DNA from: Cephalotrichum gorgonifer
Lineage: Eukaryota; Ascomycota; Sordariomycetes; Microascales; Microascaceae
Assembly (NCBI GenBank): GCA_900312665.1
Contig: ONZQ02000002.1
Location: 1,978,200 to 2,042,199 of the forward strand
Direction: 5' to 3'
DNA length: 64,000 nucleotides
Part shown: positions 24,682 to 35,660 of the stretch, piece by piece
How the letters are laid out: each line of letters starts with the position of its first letter
How positions within the stretch are numbered: the first letter of the stretch is position 1
Translations under genes and position numbers: made by a program
The notes under the pieces: model-generated
Database searches by the model: none
Seen by the model: only the letters and a program-made list of their open reading frames with translations
Told to the model about the DNA's origin: nothing

Positions 24682-25985
24682 CGTTGCCAGGGCATGGAGG
24701 TGTTGACGCGGCAGGGCGGACGTGGATTATAGGGCGACTCGAGAATCTTGGCTACGATATCGAAAAGTGCAGAGGGACGAGTCCCAGCACGTCCGTGTTC
24801 GTCGCTTACCCGGGGCCTGTTGATCTATATGTATATCATATGCGGAACATGTAGGTAGGAGTACGAGTAGGGAAGGGAACCGGCAACGGGCCGTCATCAC
24901 TTCACGACAAAGCAAGGAAGAGAGCTTCACAAGCGAAGCGACGCATCGGCCCCGCCCACATGCTAGGCAGGATAGTTACAGGGTCGGTACCCAGGTATTA
25001 GCGTGGTTGGACTTTAGTGTCCAAGGGTACTTTGTGGGTCGAGGAGGTGGGTCTAGTTATGCACTTGCATGGTTTATGACGAGTTAGCGGGGGTTTAGTA
25101 GTCTCGTGGTGGGTGAGGCCTTCAAGTAGTGTAACTAATTCCTCATAGGCCAAAAGTAGCAGTATTACCCATAACTCTCATAGCAGGACGTATAAGTAAG
25201 TACCTAGGACCCACGCGGGATAGAATAATGTATGTACTCGGTATGATTCGTAGGGCCTTGGCTGTGAAATTGGAATATATTGACGACGAATAGACCGCCC
25301 TGGACCCTTTTATACTCGGGAAGGGACATTCGAAGAAAATGCCCCCCACGACGGCACGTTTTTGAAGTGGTGTGGTGTGGGTGTAAGTACGTACTTGTAG
25401 ATCCCGCGCCCACTATTACCAAGGAGCTCCTGTACGAAACACTCGTGACGGAGTGTCACGGCGCGGAGCGAACTACAAACCAGGGTTTCTGGCGAGAGGA
25501 AACAGGATTTGAGCCTCCCCCACCACCACCATGTCGTACGTACCTGGCGGCCTTCAGAAGATATTAAATGCTTATTGACCGGCAGTTAGACTTGTCAATA
25601 CCCCTTCCGTACCCTATCACGTAGATCATCAAATATGTCATTGTTTCTGCGTTGGTTTAGTTTATCGCCAGTCTAGTCCCAGGGCTTCCACTTCGCCTGC
25701 CGGCCCATCTCCTTGTAACATGTCACCGCGACCCATCATGCGCCCCCAATTCTGGATATACCTAATAACTGGAGCACCACATACCCCTGCTTGGAGCGAA
25801 CGCGGCAAAGCACAGGCGTAGCGCATCGCAACCGCCGAGGCACCTCATATGTGCTGGTACGGAGTGTATCACTGGTCCCACGTTTCACAAACAACGGCGG
25901 AAGTCGCCAAGCATGCCTGCACATAAACGCCCCTTGTATACACGTCCCCAAATGATCCAGCGTACACCAACTGTTGCACATTAAC
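24682..25985. other. Intergenic: Vhc1 upstream region and PRP45 3' flank
   Basis: 1.3 kb without a recognisable gene. A TACGAGTAG word is at 24862-24870, and a weak ACACTC/GAGTGT hairpin is near 25440. No repeat, tRNA or transposon remnant was identified. Confidence 0.6.
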
Positions 25986-27791
25986 CTAGTCCTCATCCTC
26001 CTCATCGACCCTCGTCCTCTTCGTCTTCCGCGGGGTGTCCTCCTGTAGTCCATATCCCCGCTTCGACGACGGGCCCTGCTCCACTTCGGATAGGAACTTG
26101 TCCACGTTGAACGGGTCCGCCGCCTCCTTCTCGAACTGCACCGGCCCTTCCCGCGCCTCGGCCTCCTCGGCGCCCTTGAACTTCCCCCGCCCGAGCACCT
26201 CCCCGAAACGGGTAGACTTCTGTATCTTCTCCATCTCCCGGTCACCGGCCTCCTCGTCGTCGTCCTCCGCGTTGGCCCTCGGCCGGTATATGCTGCTGAT
26301 GGCGTCTTGTGCTTGGAAGAGAGGTTTGTCGTAAGGGTTGTCCTCGTTGATGCCCGCCATCATCCCGCTGGTCTGGTTGAACAGGCGAGCATCGTACATG
26401 GATTCCTTGGACTGTGTGGGTTTCGCGAGTCCCAGGGCAATCTTCTCCGAGATATCGCGGTTCTGCTCCCTCGCCATAACCTGAACACGCCTCTCCGCAC
26501 CCATTCGCGACTGCCGCAACTTCCTCTCGTCTTCTCGACGTCTCTCCTGCCTCGCCTTTTCTCTTTCCCTCCTCCCAGACTCATCACTATCGTCGCTGTC
26601 GGAGCCCGAGTAGGACTCGCTCCCACTTCTGCTCCTAGACCTAGACCGGGATCGTCGGGATCTGCCTCCACCCTGTGCGCCCTCCTCCCGAGCCTTGGCC
26701 GCGAGCGTGCGTAGGTTTTCTTCCTTCTGTGCCTTTTCCTTCTCGGCTAGCCTCTGCTGCATGATCGCCCGTTGCCTCACCTCCTCGCGAGCGTGTCTGT
26801 CGGCCATAAACAGCGATTCGGAGAACTGCGCAAACTTGTCGTTGATCGCCACCTCTTGCATGCCTCTCCCATCGGCAGCCAGACGCTTATCCAGGGGAAT
26901 GGTGAAACCTTTGGGGTTCTTCCAGTTCGACACCGGAGGCGGTATGCGCCACATCTCGTGATCTTCGGCCGTGAGTTTCCTCGGGGGCGAGTGCATGACG
27001 GGCGGTGGTGGTGAGGGCGGTCCTCGCGGTATCTTCTTGTGCTTGAACTTCGGCGGTTCCATAGGATCCTTCTGCCGCCCCACAATCTTCATTATCCGGT
27101 CCTGCTTCTTAGAATCGTCCCCGAACTGGCTTGATGGTGTGTATTTGACAAAAGTCGTCTGTCGCTGGGCCGTGTTGACCGTCTTCGGCTTCTGCGCCGC
27201 CACCGCAGAGCTCACGAGCGAAGCTAGGGCGTTCTTGGTCTTCTCCGCCGTTGCGGCTACCTCCTCCTTGCTCGGCCTGGAGAGATCGATTTCCCCTGCG
27301 TCTGCCCTCTGCCGCAGTGGTATCAAGTCTTTGAACGACGTGTGGATGATGCGGCTCTCGGAGTGGCCCTGTCTCGCGATGGCGTCGTATTTGACCTTGC
27401 CTTCAGAATTGACCTGTACTGCTAGGGCGTTGCTCGTGTTCGCCCCCTTCTTTCCCATATCCAGGGGGTATTGCGCGACGGGTATCTCGGGAAACGCGCC
27501 ACCGTCGCCAAAGTCCTCGGGGGCTCGCGGTCGCCATCCTGTTCGGTTGCCGTATGGGGGTGGGCCAGTTTGCTGCGGGTAGAGCAATGTTAGTCGTCGC
27601 GTAACGAAGGGTACCAAGGGAAGAAGGATAGGGAAAGAAATTACCCTCAGAACGACTTGCGACTGGTCTAGCTGCCCGGGGCCGATGATGCGAGGGCCTC
27701 GTTGTTGCGCTCGGTTAGGTATTTCCTCATCTTCGCCCGTGTATTTCGGTTTCGGTAGGGATGCCGCAAGCGACTGCGCGATGGAGCTCAT
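25986..27791 (-). CDS. prp45: Pre-mRNA-processing protein 45 (SNW/SKIP family)
   Basis: Spliceosome component that stays with the catalytic core and bridges Prp46 and other NTC/NTR proteins in the nucleus. Two exons (27645-27791, 25986-27572) give 577 residues. It starts MSSIAQSLAASLPKPKYTGE. The SNW hallmark is clear: PPYGNRTGWRPRAPEDFGDG, YPLDMGKKG, and HEMWRIPPPVSNWKNPKGFT containing S-N-W-K-N-P-K-G, followed by IPLDKRLAADGRGMQEVAIN. Then come a charged coiled-coil region, an RS-like run (RSRRSRSRSRSRSG), and KIALGLAKPTQSKESMYDAR, which is conserved in SKIP. The 72-nt intron (27573-27644) keeps the frame and has no stop codon, so its retention would insert 24 residues. The C-terminus ends in a basic then acidic stretch. 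Confidence 0.96.
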   Translation of the reverse strand: MSSIAQSLAASLPKPKYTGEDEEIPNRAQQRGPRIIGPGQLDQSQVVLRVISFPILLPLVPFVTRRLTLLYPQQTGPPPYGNRTGWRPRAPEDFGDGGAFPEIPVAQYPLDMGKKGANTSNALAVQVNSEGKVKYDAIARQGHSESRIIHTSFKDLIPLRQRADAGEIDLSRPSKEEVAATAEKTKNALASLVSSAVAAQKPKTVNTAQRQTTFVKYTPSSQFGDDSKKQDRIMKIVGRQKDPMEPPKFKHKKIPRGPPSPPPPVMHSPPRKLTAEDHEMWRIPPPVSNWKNPKGFTIPLDKRLAADGRGMQEVAINDKFAQFSESLFMADRHAREEVRQRAIMQQRLAEKEKAQKEENLRTLAAKAREEGAQGGGRSRRSRSRSRSRSGSESYSGSDSDDSDESGRREREKARQERRREDERKLRQSRMGAERRVQVMAREQNRDISEKIALGLAKPTQSKESMYDARLFNQTSGMMAGINEDNPYDKPLFQAQDAISSIYRPRANAEDDDEEAGDREMEKIQKSTRFGEVLGRGKFKGAEEAEAREGPVQFEKEAADPFNVDKFLSEVEQGPSSKRGYGLQEDTPRKTKRTRVDEEDED

Positions 27792-28436
27792 AGTTGCTGA
27801 TTTTAGCACATGTAAAGAGCTTAAAAGGGATGCAGTCCACCTCTTCTTCGGCTGCGGGTAGAGTCTTGGAAGTAATGTGTTGTTTTGCTGGAGGTGGTCG
27901 TTCAGTCCAGAGCGGCCTTGTCTAAAAACTAGCTAACGCAGGTAGTGGAATATTATGTAATACACCAGCGGCACGAAAACGAACAACGCGACGAGCTTAC
28001 AAGGATGTACCTAAACTCTCCCTTCACGAGGCCAAGCCCGCATTATTTTATTCTCCTCCTGGAAGTTCTAGGAAGCAGAAAGAGGGGGTTGATACGGAAT
28101 AATCACACGAATCGACCGAGTTCTGGAAATCACCCATACCTACGCAATAGTTCCGGGCTTAGACACCAGATTTAGCAGGAACTCCAGGCAGCACGGCGTC
28201 TGCACTTTGCACCGTAGTCTCCTCGCGCTCCAATTCCCCAATTCCATGTATGTGCCTGTTGACTATCCCGTAGTACATGTATCGTGATTCCCAAACTCAA
28301 CGTAGGCAAGTCCTTTTGCTCCCTCCCAAGACCCGTGGTGACTCCTGTCATAATATGCAAGCCAACAAGACATTCTTCGGTGTATCCTTCGCGGTATGTC
28401 GTCAAAACGCAAGGGCTCGATCCCGGTCGTCGCCGT
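27792..28436. other. Intergenic: PRP45 promoter and p24 3' flank
   Basis: About 0.65 kb. The PRP45 5' region and the p24-gene 3' UTR lie here. No additional gene signal was seen. Confidence 0.6.
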
Positions 28437-29313
28437 TTATACGTATCCCTTGCGTGCACCCTGAAATCCCATTAGTATCAGACGGGTGTTGATGTGGAGG
28501 GTAATACGCGGAGGAGGGAGTGTGTTCTTACCTGGAAGAAGAAGCGAACGACGAAAACTTGCAGAGCGCCCATGCACACGATGAGAGCGGACTGGACCAA
28601 GCTAAAGTTGATAATTCGGCTTTCGGTGCTGCGAACCGTGCTGAAGTTCCGGTTCTCGCGAGTGCGGAAGTACTTCTGGTTCCGGGCGATGGTGGAGAGT
28701 TTGCTGGAGATCTTGTAAACGGACTCCTCCAGGGAAGTCGTGCTTTCGGGGGTCGGCCCCTGCTTGGAGGGGAGCTCGGCTCTCGCTTCGTTCTCGACCT
28801 GTAGTAAGAAAAAAGACACGGTCAGCGCTTGCCCCTTTCCTAAGAATAACGTATTGGGTCGACACTGACGGAAATCTCGAAGTCGACGAATTTGTCGGCA
28901 GAGCTAGAGGCGCTGTCGAAACAGAACTCGTAGTCTCCTACGGTGTTGGCGGTAAAGACAAAGTCTCCTTGCCGCTCCTTCTGTCCACTCAGGACGACCT
29001 TGCCGCCGGGACCGATGACTTCATAGTCAATATCGAAGGTGCCGCCAGATTGGACCTATTGGACAGAACGATGTGTAAGTATCTCGCTATTTATGGGCGT
29101 ACAGCGCACACGAAGGGGCTGGGAGGTTAAACGTACAGCGAAGTAGAATGCAATCTTCTCCGTCTCCTTCTTGGCCACGGCGTAGAAACACGACTTCTCC
29201 CCTGACGCGAGCTTGAAAGTTAGAGCTGTGGCCGCAGCCTCGGAAACAAGGCATGCCAAGAGGCTGAAAATTAGGAGTGTCGGCTTCATCATTGCGATTT
29301 TGTGACTAGGCAT
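28437..29313 (-). CDS. p24/emp24 family transmembrane cargo receptor
   Basis: Type I membrane protein of COPII/COPI vesicles cycling between ER and Golgi. Exons 29137-29313, 28870-29055, 28532-28798 and 28437-28460 give 217 residues. A signal peptide (KPTLLIFSLLACLVSEAAA) leads into the GOLD domain with GEKSCFYAVAKKETEKIAFY and GDYEFCFDS, providing the two cysteines of the family. A coiled-coil segment (ESVYKISSKLSTIARNQKYF), one membrane helix and the short tail FFFQGARKGYV follow. The last exon is only 24 nt and supplies most of the cytosolic tail. A start at 29292 (MMKPTLL) would also give a good signal peptide. The tail resembles proteins annotated as endosomal P24B or Erp in fungi; the exact subfamily is uncertain. 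Confidence 0.92.
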
Positions 29314-29723
29314 GCGCTATGAAGCGGACATGGAAGAGCGTTAAGAGGTGAGGCTGTGGATGTTGAAGTCAGGACAAGCTGTCGCAAATAGCCAAAAGCT
29401 CCAGGGGGCGCCAGGGGCCACGCTTCCAGTTTGGTATAACAGCCACATAATGGGACCCACACTTTACTCGGCCACAAAGTACTGGAAAGATGCCAAGCCT
29501 GGACTGTGGCTGGTGAAAATGACCAGTCCCGTACTGTGCAGGCGTAATGTGGCTTACCCACTTTACTAGTATGGAGTACTTACCGTAATTACATCATCTC
29601 AAGCTACCCACTTCAAGGTTGCCGGCGCGTCACGTCACGTCACGTCTCGAGGTTGACATTGTCACCACCATATCAACTTGTCTCTTTCTTGCCGCCGTAC
29701 CGACATTTTCTGTGACCGTGGCG
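29314..29723. promoter_or_regulatory. Bidirectional promoter between p24 and PhoD-like genes
   Basis: 410 nt separate two divergent start codons. A tandem run of GTCAC units at 29629-29646 (TGACG/TGACGTG on the p24 strand) could bind bZIP factors. No other element was identified. Confidence 0.5.
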
Positions 29724-31812
29724 ATGGAATCGCAAGAGATTGTCGCGAGGGTGTCATCCGTCGCCATCAGGGCGCTGGGCTACGTGTTCCTTCGCTGGGT
29801 ATGAGATGCGCCTAGTTCCCCCTCGAAAACTACAGTTAACTAACCCCTGGATGATCATAGTTCCCGGCTCTCGTAAGTCATCAGCTCTAGAGATAATCTT
29901 CCCCATCTGATATGGAACTAATCCTTGCCTTCTGTAGGGTGGTGTCGTTCTAGCAGCGATATGTACACTTTTCGCCATCTATGTCACCTCCTTCGCCAGC
30001 ACCTACCTATCGCAACTCAAGGACGACTATGATGACGACGAAGTTGATGTTGATGCCAAAAACACACCGAGTAATGCGGACTCTAGCAAAGACGAAGGCA
30101 ACGATGAGGCATCGGCCGAGCCCACCAACCAGAAGACTGATGTACGGGGGAAGGTGGCCCTCAAGAAGAGGGAGACTCGACTTTTCTCCACTCTATTGCT
30201 AGGGTCACCAAGCCCTTCAAGCATGTTCTTGTCAATGACGACCTTCCTTATCAACTTGGGGGTTGTCCTGATGAGCGCCGATTTCCTTCTCTCCGCCCAA
30301 CTGCACTTCCCTTGCGAGGACTTGTCCTTCGTTCGCCTAGGATATGTCTCCCCATCCGAAGCGAACTTCCTCGTTCGAGAGCCCGATCAGGCCAAAATGC
30401 CAGTATCGATTGAGATCAGGATAAAGGATCCCCAAGCTCCATTTGACAACCCACGATGGCAGGTTGGCGGTGAGGTCGGGATGACCTCCGAGTCCACGGA
30501 CTATACGGTTCCGATAACGGTATCGCTATCCCACTCCGATCAGAGAGCGTACGAATGGAGAGCCTCCAACAACCACTCTGGGGAGTTCCTTGCTGCCCCG
30601 AAGCCAGGTGTCGTATCCAACTACCACGGCGGAAACTTCACCTTCCTAGCCACCTCGTGCATTCTCCCGAGATTCCCTTACAATCCTTCGCGTCACCAGC
30701 TAGCCATCCCGGGACTGAATTACCTTGCCGAAGTGCTGCCATCCCTGGGCGCCCAGTTCATGCTCTTCATGGGCGATTTTATCTACGTTGATGTTCCTCG
30801 AAGGTTTGGGACGACAAAAGCAGACTATCTCCAGAAATACCGCCAAGTCTATGCCTCGCCCGACTGGCCGGCCGTGTCCCAGAACCTGAGCTGGATCCAT
30901 GTCCTTGATGACCATGAGATTGCGAATGACTGGTCCGCAAACAGCACCGGAGTTTACGAGGCAGCTATCGAGCCGTGGCACATTTACAACAACGCCGTTA
31001 ACCCACCGCGCGCTCAAAAGGCCGGTTCCAATCTCGCAAGGGAGGGGGCGACGTGGTTCGAGTTCACCCAGGGACCAGCTACATTCTTCATGCTGGACAC
31101 ACGATCGTACCGGTCGAGCAACGATGACCCTGATGATACTCCTGAGAAGTCGATGCTTGGAAAGGACCAGCTTCATGATTTCCTCTACTGGTTGAGCCGT
31201 CCGGAGCCGGAGGGGGTGAGGTGGAAGGTCGTCGCCTCGTCGGTTCCGTTTACGAAGAACTGGCCTGTCAACAAGAAGGACACCTGGGGAGGCTTCCTCC
31301 ACGAGCGAAAGCTCGTGCTCGAGGCCATGTGGGAAGCAGGATCTCGCGGGATGGGGGTTGTGATTCTCTCGGGAGACCGACACGAGTTCGCAGCCACCAA
31401 GTTCCCGCCACCCGCCGACTCGAAGTGGACCGAGGAGGTGACCCCGTACGAGTTCTCCGCCAGCCCTCTCAACCAGTTCGCCTCCCCGATACCTAGCTAT
31501 AAGCAAACCGATGACGAGGATGTTATGATTAGGTATGTTTCCGTCACCTACGGGGAATGTGGAAGCCTATTGCATGCACATTACTAATGCCACTGTGGTA
31601 GATATATCAACCGCGGATCGTCAAAGTTCGGCTCTCTTACCATGCTGCCCTCGGGTGGCGAAGGAAATCAGGCCCATCTTCTCTACCGCCTCTTCGTAGA
31701 TGGCGCAGAGGTGTGGAGCACGACGATTTCAACGCCTCCCATCCCGAAGAAGAGCGAAAAGCTGAGTGGGAGTGGATCGTTTTGGGACAAGTTGAAGGGA
31801 AAATTGATTTAG
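29724..31812 (+). CDS. Membrane-anchored PhoD-like phosphatase
   Basis: Metal-dependent phosphatase/phosphodiesterase of the alkaline phosphatase D superfamily. Exons 29724-29798, 29861-29872, 29938-31532 and 31602-31812 give 630 residues; exon 2 is a 12-nt microexon encoding FPAL. It starts MESQEIVARVSSVAIRALGY. Hydrophobic segments lie near the N-terminus (GGVVLAAICTLFAIYV) and before the catalytic part (MFLSMTTFLINLGVVLMSAD). The metallophosphatase signature is visible: FLATSCILPR, FMGDFIYVD, HVLDDHEIANDW, FMLDTRSYRS and VVILSGDRHEFAAT, which hold the Asp, Asn and His ligands of the metal site. The C-terminus reads FWDKLKGKLI. In fungi these proteins are annotated as alkaline phosphatase or PhoD-like; the physiological substrate is not evident. 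Confidence 0.92.
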
Positions 31813-32401
31813 ACAGACCCTATGGGTTGATTGAAGGGGGACCAGGTGGCGGCATTTTCACGATTTATTCCCCTTGCTCGTGCGTGAGAGCATTTACAAC
31901 TTCATCGTTACTGCCTAGTTATTTAATGGTTATTTCGAGGGCCTGGGGCTCGCTTTTCTTAAGCACATCTTCTGTGAGCATCGGTTGAGTTGACGGGTCG
32001 GTCCTGCCTACCAATAATTAAGAGCGAACTCTATTGATACACATCCCTTCGCTTACAAGTAGACGGTTCAACGGACACGGAAACAGTCGCCCACAGCCGC
32101 CGGAACGGAAGACGGGCGCCGGCTGGTATTAGCGAGCAACGGGAGTCGCCCTGCGGAGAAATTGCCGAGGTTAGTGGGGCCCTAAAGCGCCTAAACACGC
32201 CATGGGACCGCCTAACCCCGCCACGACCCCATGGAGTACGAGAGTCCACGCGCACCTTTTAACCACATCCATGAAAGCCAGCTGTTGACTCGCTATTCTA
32301 AGAATCTATACCTTGAGCGAGCGGGAACTTGATTTAGTCATTTTTCGCCCGAACATATCTGTCTTCCCTTACAGACCGGCATCCCGAATCCCGAATCAAA
32401 G
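31813..32401. other. Intergenic region
   Basis: About 0.6 kb between two same-strand genes. The PhoD-like 3' UTR and the dioxygenase promoter are expected here. Nothing distinctive was seen. Confidence 0.6.
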
Positions 32402-34335
32402 ATGTCTCTGGCGTGGAGAGCAACCCGCCTCGCGAACCGGTGAGAGGACGACGCCCTCAACTATAATCATGGTACCTACCTGGACTTCAAGCTGATATCC
32501 GTTCGGCAGCTCGAGGTTGTGTGGCCACAGCATTCAGACCCTGCGGAGGAACTCGACCGTTCCTCTCCGCCGTAGAGCTTTGATAACGGATGCAGGAATC
32601 GAAGTTACGCCGGAGTCTTCGTCTCAAGTGAAGAGAACAACGCTGTAAGAATGAGATATGGGGGCGATTGGATGGCAGGTGGCCGGTGGCAGATGTGAGA
32701 CAATATGAGCATGAATGCGCTAACGCAGAAGTTTCCACGATCTAGTCCCAGCCTCTGGTTACGGTTTGTGTTACACCTTACCATCCTGACGTTTAGATGA
32801 ATACAAAAGTGTTGACCCATGTTCCAGGGATAATTGCCGCTGTACATCCTGCATAAACCAGGACACGCGGCAGAGAAACTTCAACACTTTCGATGTTAGT
32901 GCCACCGAGATTTATGGTTGCTTACCTTACTCCCTTCTAATCTTCTTATAGCTGCCAAAGCATATCAAACCGGCCGAGGTCAATGCTGGTCCAGACGGTT
33001 TAGAAGTTAAATGTACGCAGCGTCATAATAACCCCCTCCCGCCTCTGATATTGAACAACTCTGGCTGGCTAACCTTAGCTTTCAGGGTCCGGAGATGGGC
33101 ATCGTAGTCACTATCCGTGGGACTTCATCAGCTTTTACCAAGAAAACAATCGTAGGGCCGACGAAGATGTCAGGTATGAGTGGCCTTCCATAAGTTTATA
33201 GCCGAAAGAGGTCCCTGACGGAAGTGAATCTCCAGCTATCGTTACTGGGGTGCTGAGATAGATGAGAACCCTCCCACCGTGGGTTACAGTGAGGTTATGG
33301 ATGCTTCTGAAGGCGAGAAGGGTGTGGCAGATTTGACCAGGCTCATTGTAAGTGATTCCCCGGTGTCTTTCGCGTGCTGTAGATTCGCCCTGTGGCTAAC
33401 TCCCTGGATCCCCAGCGTGAGTACGGATTTGCCTTTGTATCCGACTGCCCCCACGATGACGCAGGAGCAACAGAGAAGTTGCTCGAGAGAATTGCCTTCA
33501 TTCGGATCACTCATTACGGCGGCTTTTACGACTTTATACCCGACCTGGCGCTTGCCGATACGGCATACACGAACCTCGCGCTCCCAGCACATACCGATAA
33601 CACATATTTCACCGACCCGGCGGGCCTACAGTCCTTCCATCTCATGTCCCACCACGCCCCCCATTCGTCTACGGGCAGCGGCGCGGCCGAGCTCGGGGGG
33701 AAGTCTCTACTTGTGGACGGATTCCACGCGGCCAACATCCTGAGGGCCGAGGACCCGCGGGCCTTCGACATCCTCACCAAAGTGAAGCTCCCGTGGCATG
33801 CGAGCGGTAACAAGGGGATCACCATCGCCCCGGACAAGAAGTACCCAGTGATAGAGCTGGACGAGGAGACCGGGAACGTCCACCGCATCCGGTGGAACAA
33901 CGACGACCGCGGGGTCGTTCCCTTTACCGACGGGATATCGCCGACGGAATGGTACGAGGCTGCGCGGACGTGGTATTCGATCTTGACACGGCCGGAGGTC
34001 GAGTGCTGGACGCAGCTGAGGCCTGGGCGGCCTTTAAGTCAGTATCCTTCTCGCTATATGGCGAAAACAAAATGAATTGCTAATCCCGGCCCTGAAATAG
34101 TCTTTGACAACTGGAGGGTCCTCCACGGCAGGAGCGCGTTCGAAGGCGTGCGGAGGATATGTGGTGGCTACAGTAAGTCTCGCTCGCTGGAGATGGTCTC
34201 CCGTCCACGGCTCGGTTGTGGGTGGATGCTAATCTCTGTCGCGCCCTGTGCACAGTAAACCGCGACGACTTCATTTCTCGATGGAGGAATACAAACTTCC
34301 CGCGAGAAGAGATTCTGAGTCGGGTGGTTGGATAA
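32402..34335 (+). CDS. Trimethyllysine dioxygenase (carnitine biosynthesis, TauD/TfdA family)
   Basis: Fe(II)/2-oxoglutarate enzyme that hydroxylates N6-trimethyllysine, the first step of carnitine synthesis. The first exons read MSLAWRATRLANRSRLCGHS, an Arg-rich mitochondrial-type leader. An N-terminal zinc-type domain is split over tiny exons: SLWLRDNCRCTSCINQD, then LPKHIKPAEVNAGPDGLEVK, then WSGDGHRSHYPWDFISFY and YWGAEIDENPPTVGYSEVM. The catalytic core is in the exon starting after 33416: REYGFAFVSDCP, the iron ligands in PAHTDNTYF (HxD), and the last His in DNWRVLHGRSAFEGVRRICG, followed by INRDDFISRWRN. It differs from butyrobetaine hydroxylase, the other carnitine dioxygenase, by its close match to TML enzymes. 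Splicing between 32658 and 32740 is uncertain: the frame needs an unusual GAG acceptor near 32709. Confidence 0.88.
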
Positions 34336-35660
34336 TCTAGGCGAGGGTTGGGCTCTTAAAAGTACATATCCGACTCTCATAGCTTAGTCTCTTGAGCCGT
34401 GGCTCTCTTGGGAAGACGCGCCCGCTCACACTACCAATCAGGGGACAGAGACAAGAGCACTTGACATGTTCCCGCCGTTACATGATGTCATGGCAGGGCT
34501 GAGACTCTGTCCCTCCTTCCCTTCGAGCGAGAGCAGTGGAGAGCTGGATGGAAAGGTCCAAGGCCGGACCATGCATGACGCTGATTGATTGATGGCTTGG
34601 TGAATGTAAACACTTCGTCGACAGGGAATAAATATTTTCCAGAATGCCCGTAATGTTTTCTTCTTGGGAGATAGGCTCGGTCTGACATGCATACGATATG
34701 AGTACGTATTAGTTACATGCCGAGCGCACTTGAAACACTTGATATTGTTATATACGAGTAGGACTCAAAAGGAACGTAATCCTCATAATAGAGGGGTACA
34801 TGGAAATGTACAAATATTGGCGCCCGAGCGCGATTGACAGCGGGGTACCCAGATGTCAATGATACCTGTCTGATACCATTGTTTAACAAGGATGATAAGG
34901 GGCTGGTACCTATCATATTGTAGATAGATGTACCATTAGGTCTTGGGTGACATAGCCCTCCCTCCCTGATGCCCTTCGGTGTCCAGGCTGCTGCCCCTCT
35001 CGTCCCCCCCGCCCCGCCCCGCCCAAGGCAGATTATCATCGCTAATCTTTGACTTCTCCTCGTACTCGAGCTCCCCACGGCACGGGCCAAACGAACTCGA
35101 CCCAGCGCCTCACCCCACAATCCACGGGCGGCCCGTTGTTAAGTGTTCTACGGCACCCTTTTCTCGTACATACGACACGCCTCCGTATTCTACATCATAT
35201 ACTCGTATATCATCCGTCTACATACTCCACTAGATAGCTATCCTGCGCCGTCTCCTGTCAGCCTCTCACTACTTTCTCCTCTTCTACACCCTTCCGATTC
35301 TGCCCCTGTTGCCCCTTCTGCCCCTTCCGGCTTCAGCCCCACCTTCTTCCTTGGGCCTTCTTCTTTCTGCCTCGTACATTCTACCTCCCATTCTCCTTCG
35401 GCTCTGCACTCCGCCTCTCCTCTAACCGCCGCTCGACACCATCTCAACTCCGCAGCCTTGTCGTACTTCTTTCTCGCCGACTCGGCCCATTTCCTGGCTT
35501 TCTTCGCCCTAAAGCGCGAAGTTCCTTCCCTCACCTTTCCGAAGAGACTCGACCGCCTCTCGCATACAACCGTGCCCCTGCGATTGCCCAACGCCTTCGT
35601 GTACCGCCATTTCCAACCTCCCCCCCTTCCGTCCCCCTTTTTCTCTTTCTCCTCTAGAAA
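34336..35660. other. Intergenic plus long pyrimidine-rich calcineurin leader
   Basis: The first half is plain intergenic DNA with two TACGAGTA-like words (34753-34760, 35201-35206). From about 34972 to 35660 the plus strand has no ATG and is strongly C/T-rich, as expected of a long 5' leader. The sequence just before the start (CCTTTTTCTCTTTCTCCTCTAG) also looks like an intron acceptor, so a 5'-UTR intron is possible. Confidence 0.65.

Noticed and set aside
30700..31506. 268-codon minus-strand frame opposite the PhoD-like gene
   Set aside because: Shadow of a strongly conserved coding region; composition only.
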